From Limnobacter sp. (GTDB lineage Bacteria; Pseudomonadota; Gammaproteobacteria; Burkholderiales; Burkholderiaceae_B): a stretch of DNA of 19,367 bases. The stretch spans positions 1 through 19,367 of the forward strand of contig JAAURO010000003.1 in assembly GCA_012032215.1 (NCBI GenBank), written 5' to 3'. Position numbers and translations under genes: made by a program. Under the pieces are notes generated by a model. That model worked only from the letters and a program-made list of their open reading frames with translations, did not search any database and was not told the origin of the DNA. Shown piece by piece: positions 1 through 10,529 of this stretch. The first letter of the stretch is position 1. Each line of letters begins with the position of its first letter.

Positions 1-227
1 CCAATCCCGAAAACTGCCACCTTCAAACCTCCCCCGCCAGTCTCACTGCGGGTGGCTGAAACTGCGACATCAAACTCAACCTCATCCGGCGCTCGAAATC
101 TAAATGAACCAGTGCCGTGCGCTGATGCAATTTGAGTTCCTTGTGCTTCTTCAATGCCAGCAGCTATGGCCTTGAGAGTGCTCGCAACAAACGCGGTTAA
201 CTCGCTTGAATTCGGTTCTTGCCCCAT
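1..227 (-). CDS. Partial hypothetical protein, cut by the left edge
   Basis: An open frame starts at an ATG (227-225) and runs to the window edge without a stop, giving 75 residues from MGQEPNSSEL to ...KVAVFGI. The first ~30 residues look like an amphipathic helix (LTAFVASTLKAIAAGIEEAQ). After a Gly/Thr-rich turn comes a beta-like stretch, VEFDVAVSATRSETGGGG. This helix plus 'EFDVAV...GG' pattern resembles small bacterial proteins that I recall being grouped with trypsin/peptidase-co-occurring (trypco/Pepco-type) domains of conflict systems. That resemblance is from memory and weak. The start lies 12 nt after the stop of the lipoprotein gene on the same strand, so the two are probably co-transcribed. 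The C-terminus is missing and function is unknown. It belongs to the probable foreign left end. Confidence 0.55.
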   Translation of the reverse strand, partial: MGQEPNSSELTAFVASTLKAIAAGIEEAQGTQIASAHGTGSFRFRAPDEVEFDVAVSATRSETGGGGLKVAVFGI

Positions 228-239
228 CGACAATTTTCC

Positions 240-707
240 TCAGTCAGATTTGGCAGATGCGTCGACCTCGATAACACGAAGAGACATTGCCTCAACTTTC
301 CCGCCCTTGGCCGCTTTAACAAATTCGAGACTTGCGTCCGGTGCATCAGTGTCGATCCAGCCGTGAGGCTCAATCCATTCCGACTGCTCCCATTCACCTA
401 AATCACCGGCATCAACTGCCACCTGCGTCACTATATAGTCACTCGGATTCGAGATGGTGATCTTGCTTTGTGAATTGAGTGAATGGGTAACTTTGAGGGG
501 AATTTCCTTCACAATCGTGAATTTTCGGAGGCACGATTCCCGCACCAATTCAACAGCACTCTCATTAGGTGCGCTTGCTACAGAGTTGAGAATGCAGTCA
601 TCATATGACGAGTCCTCAATCATCGAGTTAGCGTCACACCCGGCCACACAGGACAGTGTTAGAACTGCTCCTAGCCGAATGGCTAGATGGGGACCGCTCA
701 CCACCAC
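240..707 (-). CDS. Putative lipoprotein, hypothetical
   Basis: This is a 155-residue protein from a GTG start that overlaps the gatA stop by 10 nt. A second GTG follows immediately, so the exact start is uncertain. The N-terminus has an Arg-containing n-region, a hydrophobic core (residues ~12-21) and a lipobox VAGC with Cys24, as expected for signal peptidase II processing and lipidation. The mature part (~132 residues) has two further Cys in its first half (DDCILNS, ESCLRKF) that could form a disulfide. It then has a beta-rich section ([19 protein letters not shown]) and an acidic middle. I do not recognise the family. GC is visibly lower than in the adjacent GC-rich gatA portion, which suggests accessory DNA. 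Translational coupling to gatA is possible from the overlap. Confidence 0.6.
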   Translation of the reverse strand: MVVSGPHLAIRLGAVLTLSCVAGCDANSMIEDSSYDDCILNSVASAPNESAVELVRESCLRKFTIVKEIPLKVTHSLNSQSKITISNPSDYIVTQVAVDAGDLGEWEQSEWIEPHGWIDTDAPDASLEFVKAAKGGKVEAMSLRVIEVDASAKSD

Positions 708-2158
708 TTCACCGGCTGCGCAGTGAACCCCGCGCGCTGCTGGATCGCGAGGCCTGCGTTCAGCACGCCCTGTTCATCGAACGGCTTGCCAACCAGTTGC
801 AGGCCCAGCGGCAGGCCATCGGCGTTGATCGTGGCGGGCACGCTCATCGCGGGGAGGCCTGCGAGGCTGGCGGGGACCGCGAAGACATCGTTGAGATACA
901 TCGTCAGCGGGTCTTCGTTCATCGAACCCAGCGGGAACGAGGCGGTCGGCGTGGTCGGGGCGAGGATCACGTCGCACTCTTGGAACGCGCGCTCGAAATC
1001 GCGGGCCACCAGCGCGCGGACCTTCTGCGCCTGGGTGTAATAGGCGTCGTAGAAGCCCGCCGAGAGCACATAGGTGCCGATCAGGATGCGGCGCTTGACC
1101 TCGTCCCCGAACCCGGCGGCGCGGGTGGCAGCATACATATCTTGCAAGCCGGAACCGTCGGGCAGATCGCGCAGGCCATAGCGCACGCCGTCATAGCGGG
1201 CGAGGTTGGATGAGGCCTCGGCGGGGGCGACGATGTAATAGGCGGGCAGCGCGTATTTGGTGTGCGGCAGCGAGACGTCGACGATCTCCGCGCCCGCGTC
1301 CTTCAGCCACGCCTTGCCCTGCTCCCACGAATCGAGGATCGCCTGATCGGTGCCCTCCATCCGGTATTCGCGCGGGATGCCGACCTTCTTGCCGCGCAGG
1401 TCGGCGTTCAATGCCGCTTCCCAATCGGGAACGTCCATCTTGAGGCTGGTCGCGTCCTTGGGATCGAACCCGGCCATCGCGCCGAGCATGATCGCGCAAT
1501 CCTCAACCGAGCGCGCCATCGGCCCGGCCTGATCAAGGCTGGAAGCGTAGGCAATCATGCCGTACCGGCTACAACTTCCATAGGTGGGTTTAATGCCGGT
1601 TACGCCACAAAACGCAGAAGGCTGGCGAATAGATCCACCGGTATCGGTGCCAGTGGCAACAGGCACCAAACCAGCAGCCACCGCAGCGGCAGATCCACCC
1701 GAAGAGCCACCTGGCACCGCATGGGCATGCCAAGGGTTGTGGCAAGGGCCAAACGCACTGTTTTCATTGGACGAACCCATTGCAAATTCATCGCAATTGA
1801 GTTTGCCCAAACTGACGGCTCCGGCCAAAGCCAGGCGCTGCACCACTTCGGCATTAAAAGGGCTTTGGTAATTCGCCAGCATGCGCGATCCGGCCGTGCT
1901 TTTAAACCCGGTGGTTACAAAAATGTCTTTGTGCGCCAAAGGAATGCCTAGCAGAGGCGCAGTTTCGCCCGCAGCCAGCCGGGCATCGGCCGCCTTGGCT
2001 TGCGCCAGTGTTTCGGCCTCGTTTACATCCACAAAAGCATTCAGGCTGGAAGCGGCTTTAACCCGCTTTAAGTGTTCCTGGGCCAGCTCGGTGGCAGAAA
2101 CCGCGCGGCTATCGAGTTGGCTGCGCAGGGTGGCAATATCGGGGAAAAGGCTGGTCAT
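698..2158 (-). CDS. gatA: Glutamyl-tRNA(Gln)/aspartyl-tRNA(Asn) amidotransferase subunit A (chimeric)
   Basis: The 486-residue amidase subunit of GatCAB releases ammonia from glutamine to amidate Glu-tRNA(Gln) or Asp-tRNA(Asn) in the cytoplasm. The amidase-signature triad is intact: Lys77 in PLAHKD, Ser152 in GGSSGGSAA, and Ser176 in DTGGSIRQ. Length is normal. The gene starts 30 nt downstream of gatC; no strong Shine-Dalgarno sequence is visible. The reading frame is unbroken, but composition changes sharply near residues 197-220 (about 1500-1570). The N-terminal part has mixed codon use like gatC and mreB. The C-terminal part is very GC-rich and reads like a sphingomonad GatA ([20 protein letters not shown], ending in KWW). 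gatB, expected next, is absent. The family call is certain; single-genome origin is doubtful. Confidence 0.93.
   Translation of the reverse strand: MTSLFPDIATLRSQLDSRAVSATELAQEHLKRVKAASSLNAFVDVNEAETLAQAKAADARLAAGETAPLLGIPLAHKDIFVTTGFKSTAGSRMLANYQSPFNAEVVQRLALAGAVSLGKLNCDEFAMGSSNENSAFGPCHNPWHAHAVPGGSSGGSAAAVAAGLVPVATGTDTGGSIRQPSAFCGVTGIKPTYGSCSRYGMIAYASSLDQAGPMARSVEDCAIMLGAMAGFDPKDATSLKMDVPDWEAALNADLRGKKVGIPREYRMEGTDQAILDSWEQGKAWLKDAGAEIVDVSLPHTKYALPAYYIVAPAEASSNLARYDGVRYGLRDLPDGSGLQDMYAATRAAGFGDEVKRRILIGTYVLSAGFYDAYYTQAQKVRALVARDFERAFQECDVILAPTTPTASFPLGSMNEDPLTMYLNDVFAVPASLAGLPAMSVPATINADGLPLGLQLVGKPFDEQGVLNAGLAIQQRAGFTAQPVKWW
1500..1570. other. Composition breakpoint inside gatA (probable chimeric join)
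   Basis: To the left (698-1500) third codon positions of gatA are almost all G or C, and the protein is alphaproteobacterial in flavour. To the right, codon use matches the rest of the window. The switch falls within the conserved segment [21 protein letters not shown], where two unrelated gatA genes would be most alike, as expected for an assembly join through a conserved block or for homologous recombination. I cannot fix the exact base. Confidence 0.6.
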
Positions 2159-2188
2159 AAGAGTGGGCTTTGTTGCTGAGTGGTTCAG

Positions 2189-2488
2189 TTAATCAATTAC
2201 CTTGGGCACCAAAAACAGGTTGTTTTGCACGGCAGGGGCGTTGGTCATGTTCGCGGCACGTGCATCGGGTTCGCAAACACAGTCTTCGCGCAGGCGCAAC
2301 TGCACCGCCTGAATAATTTCCAGCGGATGCGCCAAAGGCTTTACGCCCTCCGTGTTTTGGGCAGACAACGCATCTGCCAGCGCCATGATATTGTTAATTT
2401 GTGCTTGTAAAACCGGGGCTTGTGCTGGCTCCAGTTTAAGTCTGGACAAATTGGCGAGCGCAAACAGCTGCCCGGAATCGACTGACAT
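2189..2488 (-). CDS. gatC: Asp-tRNA(Asn)/Glu-tRNA(Gln) amidotransferase subunit C
   Basis: This 99-residue protein is the small GatC subunit, which wraps around and stabilises GatA in the GatCAB complex. Family features are the start MSVDSGQLFALANLSRLKL, the helical middle with NNIMALADALSA, and the C-terminal LFLVPKVID close to the usual LxxVPKV(I/V)E. The frame stays open for eight more codons upstream. I chose the ATG at 2488 because a GGAG lies about 7 nt before it and the family normally starts with M-S-(V/L). It is the first gene of a gatC-gatA operon, divergent from mreB, a layout common in betaproteobacteria. The 214-nt spacer to mreB must hold both promoters; a TATACT at 2558-2563 is the only notable -10-like box, without a convincing -35. 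Confidence 0.92.
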   Translation of the reverse strand: MSVDSGQLFALANLSRLKLEPAQAPVLQAQINNIMALADALSAQNTEGVKPLAHPLEIIQAVQLRLREDCVCEPDARAANMTNAPAVQNNLFLVPKVID

Positions 2489-2609
2489 GGAAGGTCTCCG
2501 TTGAACATTCAAGGTAGCAGGCCAAATGCTGAACCCCGATGCAGAAAATTTGTTGGGTATACTGGCCTGAAGACGCCATTTTATAGGTTATCATCAGTCA
2601 TTCATTTGA

Positions 2610-3745
<1,136 letters not shown>

Positions 3746-3823
3746 GCAACACACACCATAAAAAGTGCGCAACCAAGCGCACAAACCAGGCATTACGCCC
3801 ACAGGCATTCAACCAGGGGAACA

Positions 3824-3857
3824 TTGAGGGGCACAATGAGGGCACAGCGAGGGCGCA
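3824..3857 (+). repeat. Three imperfect GAGGGC-type direct repeats before mreC
   Basis: Three consecutive ~11-nt units, TGAGGGGCACAA, TGAGGGCACAG and CGAGGGCGCAA, fill the 34 nt before the mreC ATG. The last unit supplies a GAGGG that can serve as the mreC ribosome binding site at short spacing. The earlier units could be additional anti-Shine-Dalgarno-like sequences or simple slippage products. Confidence 0.5.
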
Positions 3858-4763
3858 ATGGAGCACACTCCACCGCCACTGTTTAACCAAGGACCTTCGG
3901 CCAGAGTACGTCTGCTGTTTTTTGTACTGTTGTCGTTGGGTCTGCTTGTTCTGGATGCGCGCACCAATTCCCTGGAAATGGTGCGCAAAGCCATTGGTGC
4001 GGCCCTGTACCCCCTGCAACAAACATCCGACATTCCGGTAAGTCTGGTCGAGAATGTGCTGGAGTATTTTGCCTCGCTCGATAATCTGCGCACTGAAAAC
4101 GAACGCCTGCAAAAACTGCAACTGGAAAACCACCAAAAACTCAATAGCTTAAGCCTGCTGCAAAAAGAAAACGACAAACTGCGCAAACTCATGAACGTGG
4201 GCTCGGTTTTGCAGGTTAAAGGCGCCATTCTTACCGAAGTGGTTTCCGATGCCAACGACCCCTTTTCCCGAAAAATAATCGTGGGCAAAGGCAGTATTCA
4301 TGGTATCAACGCAGGGATGCCGGTTATCGATGAACTCGGCCTCTTAGGGCAGGTAACCCGCACCTATCCGGGCCGCTCCGAGGTGTCGCTGGTCACTGAC
4401 AAAGATCAAATCATTCCGGTAGAAAACCTGCGCAACGGATTGCGCAGCGTAGCCTATGGCGGCCTGGATGGTGGCCTGCTTGAATTGCGATTCATGGCCG
4501 CCAACGCAGACATTCGCGATCAGGATTTGCTGGTTACCTCTGGCCTGGACGGCGTATACCCACGCGGCATACCCGTGGCGCGCGTTATTCGCGTAGAGCG
4601 CAATTCTCGCTACGCATTTGCCAGCATTTTTTGCGAACCCATAGCAGGCGTAGAACGCCACCGCTTTTTGCTGGCCCTGGATACCGTGCGCACCCCGGAG
4701 CCAGAAGGCTTGCCGGCACCTGCCACAACGCCCACCCAACCGGAAAATGACAATGGGAATTAA
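3858..4763 (+). CDS. mreC: Rod-shape-determining protein MreC
   Basis: This 301-residue bitopic membrane protein of the elongasome links MreB/MreD to PBP2-RodA and activates PBP2. A short cytoplasmic N-terminus (MEHTPPPLFNQG) is followed by one membrane helix (about residues 17-34, LLFFVLLSLGLLVLD). Then comes a periplasmic coiled coil (about 70-112, with repeated LRTENERLQKLQ and LLQKENDKLRKL). The twin beta-barrel MreC domain follows, with IIVGKGSIHGINAGMPV, LLGQV and DLLVTSGLDGVYPRGIPVA. The C-terminal tail is Pro/Thr-rich. The frame is intact and of normal length. The gene lies 112 nt after mreB, and its 3' end overlaps one candidate mreD start. Confidence 0.96.
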   Translation: MEHTPPPLFNQGPSARVRLLFFVLLSLGLLVLDARTNSLEMVRKAIGAALYPLQQTSDIPVSLVENVLEYFASLDNLRTENERLQKLQLENHQKLNSLSLLQKENDKLRKLMNVGSVLQVKGAILTEVVSDANDPFSRKIIVGKGSIHGINAGMPVIDELGLLGQVTRTYPGRSEVSLVTDKDQIIPVENLRNGLRSVAYGGLDGGLLELRFMAANADIRDQDLLVTSGLDGVYPRGIPVARVIRVERNSRYAFASIFCEPIAGVERHRFLLALDTVRTPEPEGLPAPATTPTQPENDNGN

Positions 4764-4786
4764 CCACAACGCACGCGGCTTTTATT

Positions 4787-5278
4787 TTGCGACCAGCCAA
4801 CCCCTGGTTTATTGCGTCTTCGCTGGCCATTGCCACCCTGCTTGAAATGTTGCCCTTAGGCCGCGAATGGCTTCGCCCCGATTTTCTGGCGCTCACCCTG
4901 GTGTTCTGGAACATTCACCAACCCCGGCGTGTGGGCATTGGCCTGGCCTGGGTGTTTGGTGTCTTCATGGACGTGCACTCTGCCAGTGTGTTTGGCGAGC
5001 ATGCCTTGGCCTACACCCTGCTTTCTTACTTTGCCATCACCATTCACCGCCGTGTTATCTGGTTTTCACCACTGATGCAGGCCACCCACATATTGCCCCT
5101 GCTACTTGCCGCCCAACTGGTCACCTTCAGTGTGCGCCTGCTGGTTGGCGGCCTAAACCCCGGTTTCGAATTTTTCATACAAAGCGCCATAACTGCCGTG
5201 CTTTGGCCAGTGCTTCGGTTTGTGTTGCTGGTGCCGCAACAACTGCCTGAATCGCGCGATCAAAATCGCCCCATATGA
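4787..5278 (+). CDS. mreD: Rod-shape-determining protein MreD
   Basis: MreD is a small polytopic inner-membrane protein of the Rod complex. As written the frame opens at a TTG (4787), giving 163 residues with about five hydrophobic segments (WFIASSLAIATLLEMLP, RVGIGLAWVFGVFMDV, LAYTLLSYFAI, ILPLLLAAQLVTFSV, AVLWPVLRFVLL). The GVFMDVHSASVFGEHALAY stretch is typical of the family. No Shine-Dalgarno sequence precedes this TTG. An ATG at 4753 overlapping the mreC stop would read MGINHNARGFY and join the family frame if the T-run 4785-4788 had three T instead of four. I suspect that is the true start and that another 1-base error lies here. The stop overlaps the mrdA ATG by 4 nt (ATGA), indicating translational coupling. 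Confidence 0.9.
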   Translation: MRPANPWFIASSLAIATLLEMLPLGREWLRPDFLALTLVFWNIHQPRRVGIGLAWVFGVFMDVHSASVFGEHALAYTLLSYFAITIHRRVIWFSPLMQATHILPLLLAAQLVTFSVRLLVGGLNPGFEFFIQSAITAVLWPVLRFVLLVPQQLPESRDQNRPI

Positions 5279-7196
5279 CAGAATTCAAGCACCCGGAACA
5301 AGCACTGAAACAATTCCGCTTTCGCCTGCTGGTAGCAGGTACCGGAGTTGTTTTTTTGTTTGTTGTGCTGGTTACACGGCTCGTGTGGCTTCAACTGATC
5401 AACTACGAAAACTTCAGCGCCAAGGCCGAAGACAACCGCATCACCATTGTACCGCTGGTACCCAACCGCGGGCTTATTCTCGACCGCAACCAGGTGGTGC
5501 TGGCCGACAACTACTCCGCCTACACCCTGGAAATCACCTCCTCGAAAATCGAAAATCTCGAAGAAACCATTGAGGAACTGGGCAAAATTGTAGAAATTTC
5601 CCCGCTCGATAAACGCCGATTTAAAAAACTGCGCTACGAATCCAAGCGGTTTGAGTCCATTCCTTTGCGTACCCGCCTCACCGATGAAGAAGTGGCACGC
5701 TTTGCGGTTCAGGCATTCCGGTTTCCGGGCGTGGAAATACGCGCACGCCTGTTTCGGCAGTACCCTTTTGCGCAATATGCCGCCCATACCCTGGGCTATA
5801 TTGGCCGGGTTTCCGCGCGCGATGAACAACGCATCGAAGACAACAACGAAACCAACAATTACCGGGGCACGGTTTACATTGGCAAAGACGGCCTGGAAAA
5901 GCAGTACGAATCCACCTTGCATGGCACCACCGGATTTGAAGAGGTGGAAACCTCGGCAGGTGGGCGTGCAGTGCGGGTGCTTTCGCGCTCTCCGGCAGTG
6001 CCCGGTGACAACCTGGTTTTGTCCATCGACATTGGCCTGCAAACAGCAGCGGAAAAAGCCCTGAACGACAGACGCGGCGCCCTTGTCGCACTCGACCCCA
6101 ACAACGGGGACGTACTGGCCATGGTCAGCCACCCCAACTTCGACCCCAATCTGTTTGTTGAAGGCATCGACAGCGAAAGCTGGAAACAACTCAACGAATC
6201 GCCAGACCGCCCCCTGCTCAACCGCCCGCTTGCAGGCACCTACCCACCCGGCTCTACTTTCAAGCCTTTCATGCTGATGGCAGCCCTGCACAGAGGCTTT
6301 AGAAAACCCGGCTACGTGATGTACGACCCTGGCTATTTTGATTTCGGCAAACGCCGCTTCATGGACGACAAACCCGGTGGCCACGGCTATGTAGACTTGT
6401 ACAAATCCATTTACGACTCCTGTAATACTTTTTATTACACACTTGGTAGCGATATGGGAATAGATGTAATTTCTGATTACATGGCCCAGTTTGGCTTCGG
6501 GGAAAAAACCGGAATCGATTTAGGCGGCGAACGCACCGGAGTACTGCCCTCGCGCCAATGGAAAAACAACGCCTTTAAAAAGCCTGAGCTGCAGCGCTGG
6601 TACTCTGGAGAAACCGTATCGGTTGCGATTGGGCAAGGCTACAACAACTACACGCCTCTGCAAATGGCCCATGCCACAGGTGTGCTGGTAAGCGGCGGCA
6701 TTGATGCCCAACCAAGGTTGGTCAAAGCCTTTCAAGACCCCGTCAGCGGCACCTACCGCGATGCCCAAAACCGCGACATCCGGAAAATCGACTTGCCCCC
6801 CGACTATCTGGCCATTGTGAAAGAAGGCCTGCACCGTGTCACCACCGAAGGCACGGCTGAAATTCCTTTCAAAATACGCCTTACGAAGCAGGCGGTAAAA
6901 CCGGAACAGCACAGGTATACAGCGTAAAACAAGGTGAAACATACAACCGGGCAGAGGTGCAGGAACGACTGAAAGACCACAGCTGGTTTGTGGCGTTCTC
7001 GCCCGTTGAAAAGCCAGAAATTGTATTGGCGGTGATCGTGGAAAATGGTGGTTTTGGCGCACAGGCAGCCGCACCTGCTGCCCGCCAGGTGCTAGATGCC
7101 TACTGGGCCCAGAAAAGCGCCAAACCCAGCGAAGAAGACCCGGAAACCGTGCAAGACCTCACACAGGCTGTAGCACCCAAGGAGATCACGCCATGA
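5275..7196 (+). CDS. mrdA: Peptidoglycan D,D-transpeptidase MrdA (PBP2), frame broken by a 1-base deletion
   Basis: PBP2 is the class B penicillin-binding protein that crosslinks lateral-wall peptidoglycan together with RodA. There is one N-terminal membrane helix (about residues 17-40), then the PBP dimerisation/pedestal region, then the transpeptidase domain. Active-site motifs are STFK with Ser327 and Lys330, SCN at 382-384, and KTG near 542-544. The KTG lies in a different frame: from FK at the A-run 6871-6874 the sequence loses one A. Five A would read PFKNTPYEAGGKTGTAQVYS and yield a 640-residue protein, normal for PBP2. As written the first frame ends at 6927 before KTG. The gene overlaps mreD and rodA by 4 nt each. 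I think the break is a sequencing error because the downstream frame is fully conserved (HSWFVAFSP...). Confidence 0.94.
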
Positions 7197-8312
7197 GCCG
7201 CACCATGGGCAAAGAACCCCTATGGCCCAGAGTCAAACCGTACTTCACCGTATTCGACCCGGTGCTGCTCATGATTCTGCTACTGCTTTTTTCGCTCGCC
7301 CTGGTTACCCAATACAGCGCCGCCTTCGATTACAACGGACGTTTTGAAGACCAGGTGCGCAATTTTGCGGTTGCCTTTCTGGTGATGTGGATAGCTGCCA
7401 ACATTCCCCCGCAAAGTCTCATGAAAGTTGCTTTGCCCGCTTATCTGTTTGGCACCCTTTTACTGGTAGCTGTGGCCCTTTTTGGCGACATTTCCAAAGG
7501 CGCACGCCGCTGGCTGGATTTAGGCTTTGTACGCATACAGCCCTCGGAGTTCATGAAAATTGCCATGCCGCTCATGCTGGCCTGGTTTTTTCAGCAACGG
7601 GAAAACATTTCCAACTGGAAAGATTTCACCTTTGCACTGGTACTGCTGGCAGTGCCCGGTACACTCATACTCAAACAACCCGATTTGGGCACCGCACTGC
7701 TGGTTTTGGGTGCAGGAGTTTTTGTGATTTTTCTTTGCCGGGCTTTCGTGGCGGATCATGGGATTGCTCGCTGCCCTGGGCTTGGCAAGCCTGCCTCTGG
7801 TGTGGGCTTTAATGCACGACTACCAGCGCCAGCGGGTGCTTACCCTGCTAGACCCCACCAAAGACCCGTTGGGTAAAGGCTTCCACATTATTCAGTCCAC
7901 CACAGCCGTGGGTTCAGGGGGTCTGACAGGCAAAGGCTTTTTGAAGGGCACGCAAACCCACCTGGAATTTATTCCCGAACGCACCACCGACTTTATTTTT
8001 GCCGTGATGGCCGAAGAGTTCGGCCTGATAGGCTGCCTGCTGCTGCTCACCCTCTACAGCTGCCTGATTGTGCGCGGCCTGGTGATTGCAGCCAACGCCC
8101 CCACCCTGTTTTCGCGCTTGCTGGCGGGCAGTTTGTCGTTGATTTTCTTTACCTATGCATTTGTGAATGTGGGTATGGTCAGCGGCATTTTGCCCGTGGT
8201 AGGCGTGCCATTGCCCTTTATGAGCTACGGTGGCACTGCCATGGTTACGCTGGGGCTGGGCGTTGGCATGCTCATGAGCATTCAAAACACCAAAAAACTG
8301 GTGCAAACCTGA
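7193..8312 (+). CDS. rodA: Peptidoglycan glycosyltransferase RodA (SEDS), frame broken by a 1-base insertion
   Basis: RodA is the SEDS-family polymerase that extends glycan strands from lipid II in the inner membrane, paired with PBP2. The first frame carries the early membrane helices, [26 protein letters not shown] and [19 protein letters not shown]. The second frame from 7733 continues with [14 protein letters not shown] and ends with [26 protein letters not shown]. The break is in the T-run 7728-7732; four T instead of five restores [16 protein letters not shown] and a 372-residue protein, the usual length. The putative catalytic Asp of the large periplasmic loop is present in [15 protein letters not shown] (codon at 7989). 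The ATGA overlap with mrdA and a good AAGGAG upstream support the start. Confidence 0.94.
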
Positions 8313-8417
8313 ATACGCCCCAAAAGCGGTCAGGCTGTTTACAGTTGTTCCGCTATATAGCGGGAAAATACGGCAAAATGGCCTCCTGTCAGCAGCACAC
8401 TCCACCGAAGGCCACAC

Positions 8418-10331
8418 ATGTTATTGGGTTTAAAACAAGTCACCTACCGCATCGGGCAAACCGTTTTGCTGGACCAAGCCGATTTTGCCCTGGAAGAGCG
8501 CGAGCGCGTGGCATTGGTAGGGCGCAATGGCACCGGCAAAAGCACGGTGTTTCGTATTTTACTGGGTGAACTTCAGCCCGAAGACGGCCAGCTTGTTCAA
8601 ACCAGCGGCCTGCGCATAGGCTGCCTGCGCCAGGCTGTGCCAACCGCCCAGGACTTGCTGGTGGAAGATGTGGTGGCCCAGGGTCTGGGTGAACCAGGTG
8701 TAGCCGCCATACTGGCTGAGCGCCTGAGCCAGCACCACCACTTAAGCGCCGAACACGAAAAACAGTTGCTGGATGCACAGGCCGTGCTGGCCGAACACCA
8801 TGCCTGGGATGCCAGCAGCAAAATTCAGCAAATGATTGGCCGCTTTAAACTGCAGGCCGATCTGCCCTTCGCCAGTCTTTCTGGCGGCATGAAACGCAAG
8901 GTTATGCTGGCACAAGCCATGGTGGGCAACCCCGATGTGCTGCTTTTAGACGAACCCACCAACCATTTGGACATTCCCGGCATAGAACTGCTGGAAGAAC
9001 AGATTTTGCAATTCACTGGCGCAGTGATATTTGTAAGCCACGACCGCTCTTTCATGCGCAAGCTGGCCACCCGCGTGTGCGATTTGGATCGCGGTATTTT
9101 ACAAAGCTGGTCGGGTGGCTACGAAGGCTTCCTCAAAGGCAAGGCCGATGCCTTGGCTGCCGAAGAAAAGCAAACCGCCCTGTTCGACAAAAGGCTGGCT
9201 CAGGAAGAAGTGTGGATTCGCAGAGGCATAGAGGCACGCCGCACCCGCAACGAAGGCCGCGTGCGCGCTCTCAAGGAAATGCGTACCCAGTTTTCGCAAC
9301 GCCGCAACCAAAGCGGCAAAGCCCAAATCGATATTCAAGAAGCCAGCCAAAGCGGCAAACTGGTAGCCGAACTAACCGACATACACCTGAACCTGGGCGG
9401 CAGGCAACTGGTGCACGGGTTTTCTACCGTGGTTATGCGCGGCGACAAAATTGGCGTGCTAGGCCCCAATGGCATTGGAAAAACCACCGCGCTGCGGGTA
9501 CTGCTGGGCGATTTAAAGCCAGATAGCGGACATATCCGCTTGGGCACCCGGCTGGAAGTGGCCTACTTCGACCAACTGCGCAGCGGATTTACCGAAAGCC
9601 AAACCGCCGTGGAGGTAATTGGTGCAGGTAAAGAATTCATCGAAATGAACGGCAAATCGAAGCATGTGATGGGCTATTTGCAGGATTTTCTGTTTTCGCC
9701 CGACCGCGCCCGCCAGCCCGTGCGCACGCTCTCGGGTGGTGAGCGCGCCCGGCTTATGCTGGCGCAACTGTTTGCCAAGCCGTCGAATGTGCTGGTGCTG
9801 GACGAACCCACCAACGACCTGGACATCGAAACCCTGGAACTTCTGGAAGAACGCCTCAACGATTACGATGGCACAGTGCTGCTAGTCAGCCACGACCGCG
9901 AATTCATCGATAAAATAGTCACCCGGTGCTGGGTTTTTGAAAACCAGGGCAAAATTTCTGAGTACATTGGCGGCTATGACGACTGGCTGCGCCAACGCAC
10001 ATGCGACCCTTGGCTACCCCAAGCCGCCACCCCCAACGAAACGGCCAACAACCCCAGCACCGCTTCTGGAAATATTGCCCCAGAACAAGCAGCATCAGCA
10101 CCCGCCGCACGCGTAAAAAAGCGCAGCTACAAAGACCAACGCGAACTCGACACCCTGCCCGCCCGCATTGAAGCCCTGGAAAAACGCCAAACCGAACTCG
10201 TAGCCCTGATAGGCGATCCTGCTTTTTACAACCAACCTGCAGACGAAATCACCCAAACCCAACAAGAACTCAGCAAGCTGGAAACCACTTTGCTGCAAGC
10301 CTACAGCCGATGGACAGAACTGGACCAATAG
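8418..10331 (+). CDS. uup: ABC-F family ATPase Uup
   Basis: This 637-residue soluble protein has two ABC ATPase domains and no membrane segments, the ABC-F layout. Such proteins act on ribosomes; Uup is also linked to stability of repeated DNA. First domain: Walker A GRNGTGKST (35-43), signature LSGGMKRK (~154), Walker B LLLDEPTNHLD (Asp ~178). Second: GPNGIGKTT (~349), LSGGERARLML (~438), VLDEPTNDLD (Asp ~462). Between them lies the charged linker with RRGIEARRTRNEGRVRALKE. The C-terminus has a Pro/Ala/Thr-rich hinge, then a helical coiled-coil domain (KKRSYKDQRELDTLPARIEALEKRQTEL), which distinguishes Uup from EttA. The frame is intact. The gene starts 105 nt after rodA, and the ~200 nt that follow hold no clear terminator. 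Confidence 0.94.
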   Translation: MLLGLKQVTYRIGQTVLLDQADFALEERERVALVGRNGTGKSTVFRILLGELQPEDGQLVQTSGLRIGCLRQAVPTAQDLLVEDVVAQGLGEPGVAAILAERLSQHHHLSAEHEKQLLDAQAVLAEHHAWDASSKIQQMIGRFKLQADLPFASLSGGMKRKVMLAQAMVGNPDVLLLDEPTNHLDIPGIELLEEQILQFTGAVIFVSHDRSFMRKLATRVCDLDRGILQSWSGGYEGFLKGKADALAAEEKQTALFDKRLAQEEVWIRRGIEARRTRNEGRVRALKEMRTQFSQRRNQSGKAQIDIQEASQSGKLVAELTDIHLNLGGRQLVHGFSTVVMRGDKIGVLGPNGIGKTTALRVLLGDLKPDSGHIRLGTRLEVAYFDQLRSGFTESQTAVEVIGAGKEFIEMNGKSKHVMGYLQDFLFSPDRARQPVRTLSGGERARLMLAQLFAKPSNVLVLDEPTNDLDIETLELLEERLNDYDGTVLLVSHDREFIDKIVTRCWVFENQGKISEYIGGYDDWLRQRTCDPWLPQAATPNETANNPSTASGNIAPEQAASAPAARVKKRSYKDQRELDTLPARIEALEKRQTELVALIGDPAFYNQPADEITQTQQELSKLETTLLQAYSRWTELDQ

Positions 10332-10529
10332 GCGGGCTGTAAAGCGGCAGACGGGGTTTCGGACGCGGCCTTAGCGGGAATCTCAGACATGGGTATTTCA
10401 GACCACCGATTGCAGTGGCACCGCATCTTTTAATTACACACACACCAAAAAATAGTGAACTTTTTTATTAAAACAAGCCACTTATTTCTTTACCCATTCT
10501 GAACTCACCTCGCAAAACAAGGAATTTTC

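Noticed and set aside
1262..1951. 229-aa plus-strand frame, and the 185-aa frame at 656-1213
   Set aside because: Both are antisense to gatA, which has intact catalytic residues. The Arg/His-rich translations are typical shadows of GC-rich coding DNA.
5260..6384. 374-aa open frame on the minus strand
   Set aside because: It is exactly antisense to mrdA, which has clear PBP2 motifs; the frame has no recognisable motif and is a shadow of codon bias.
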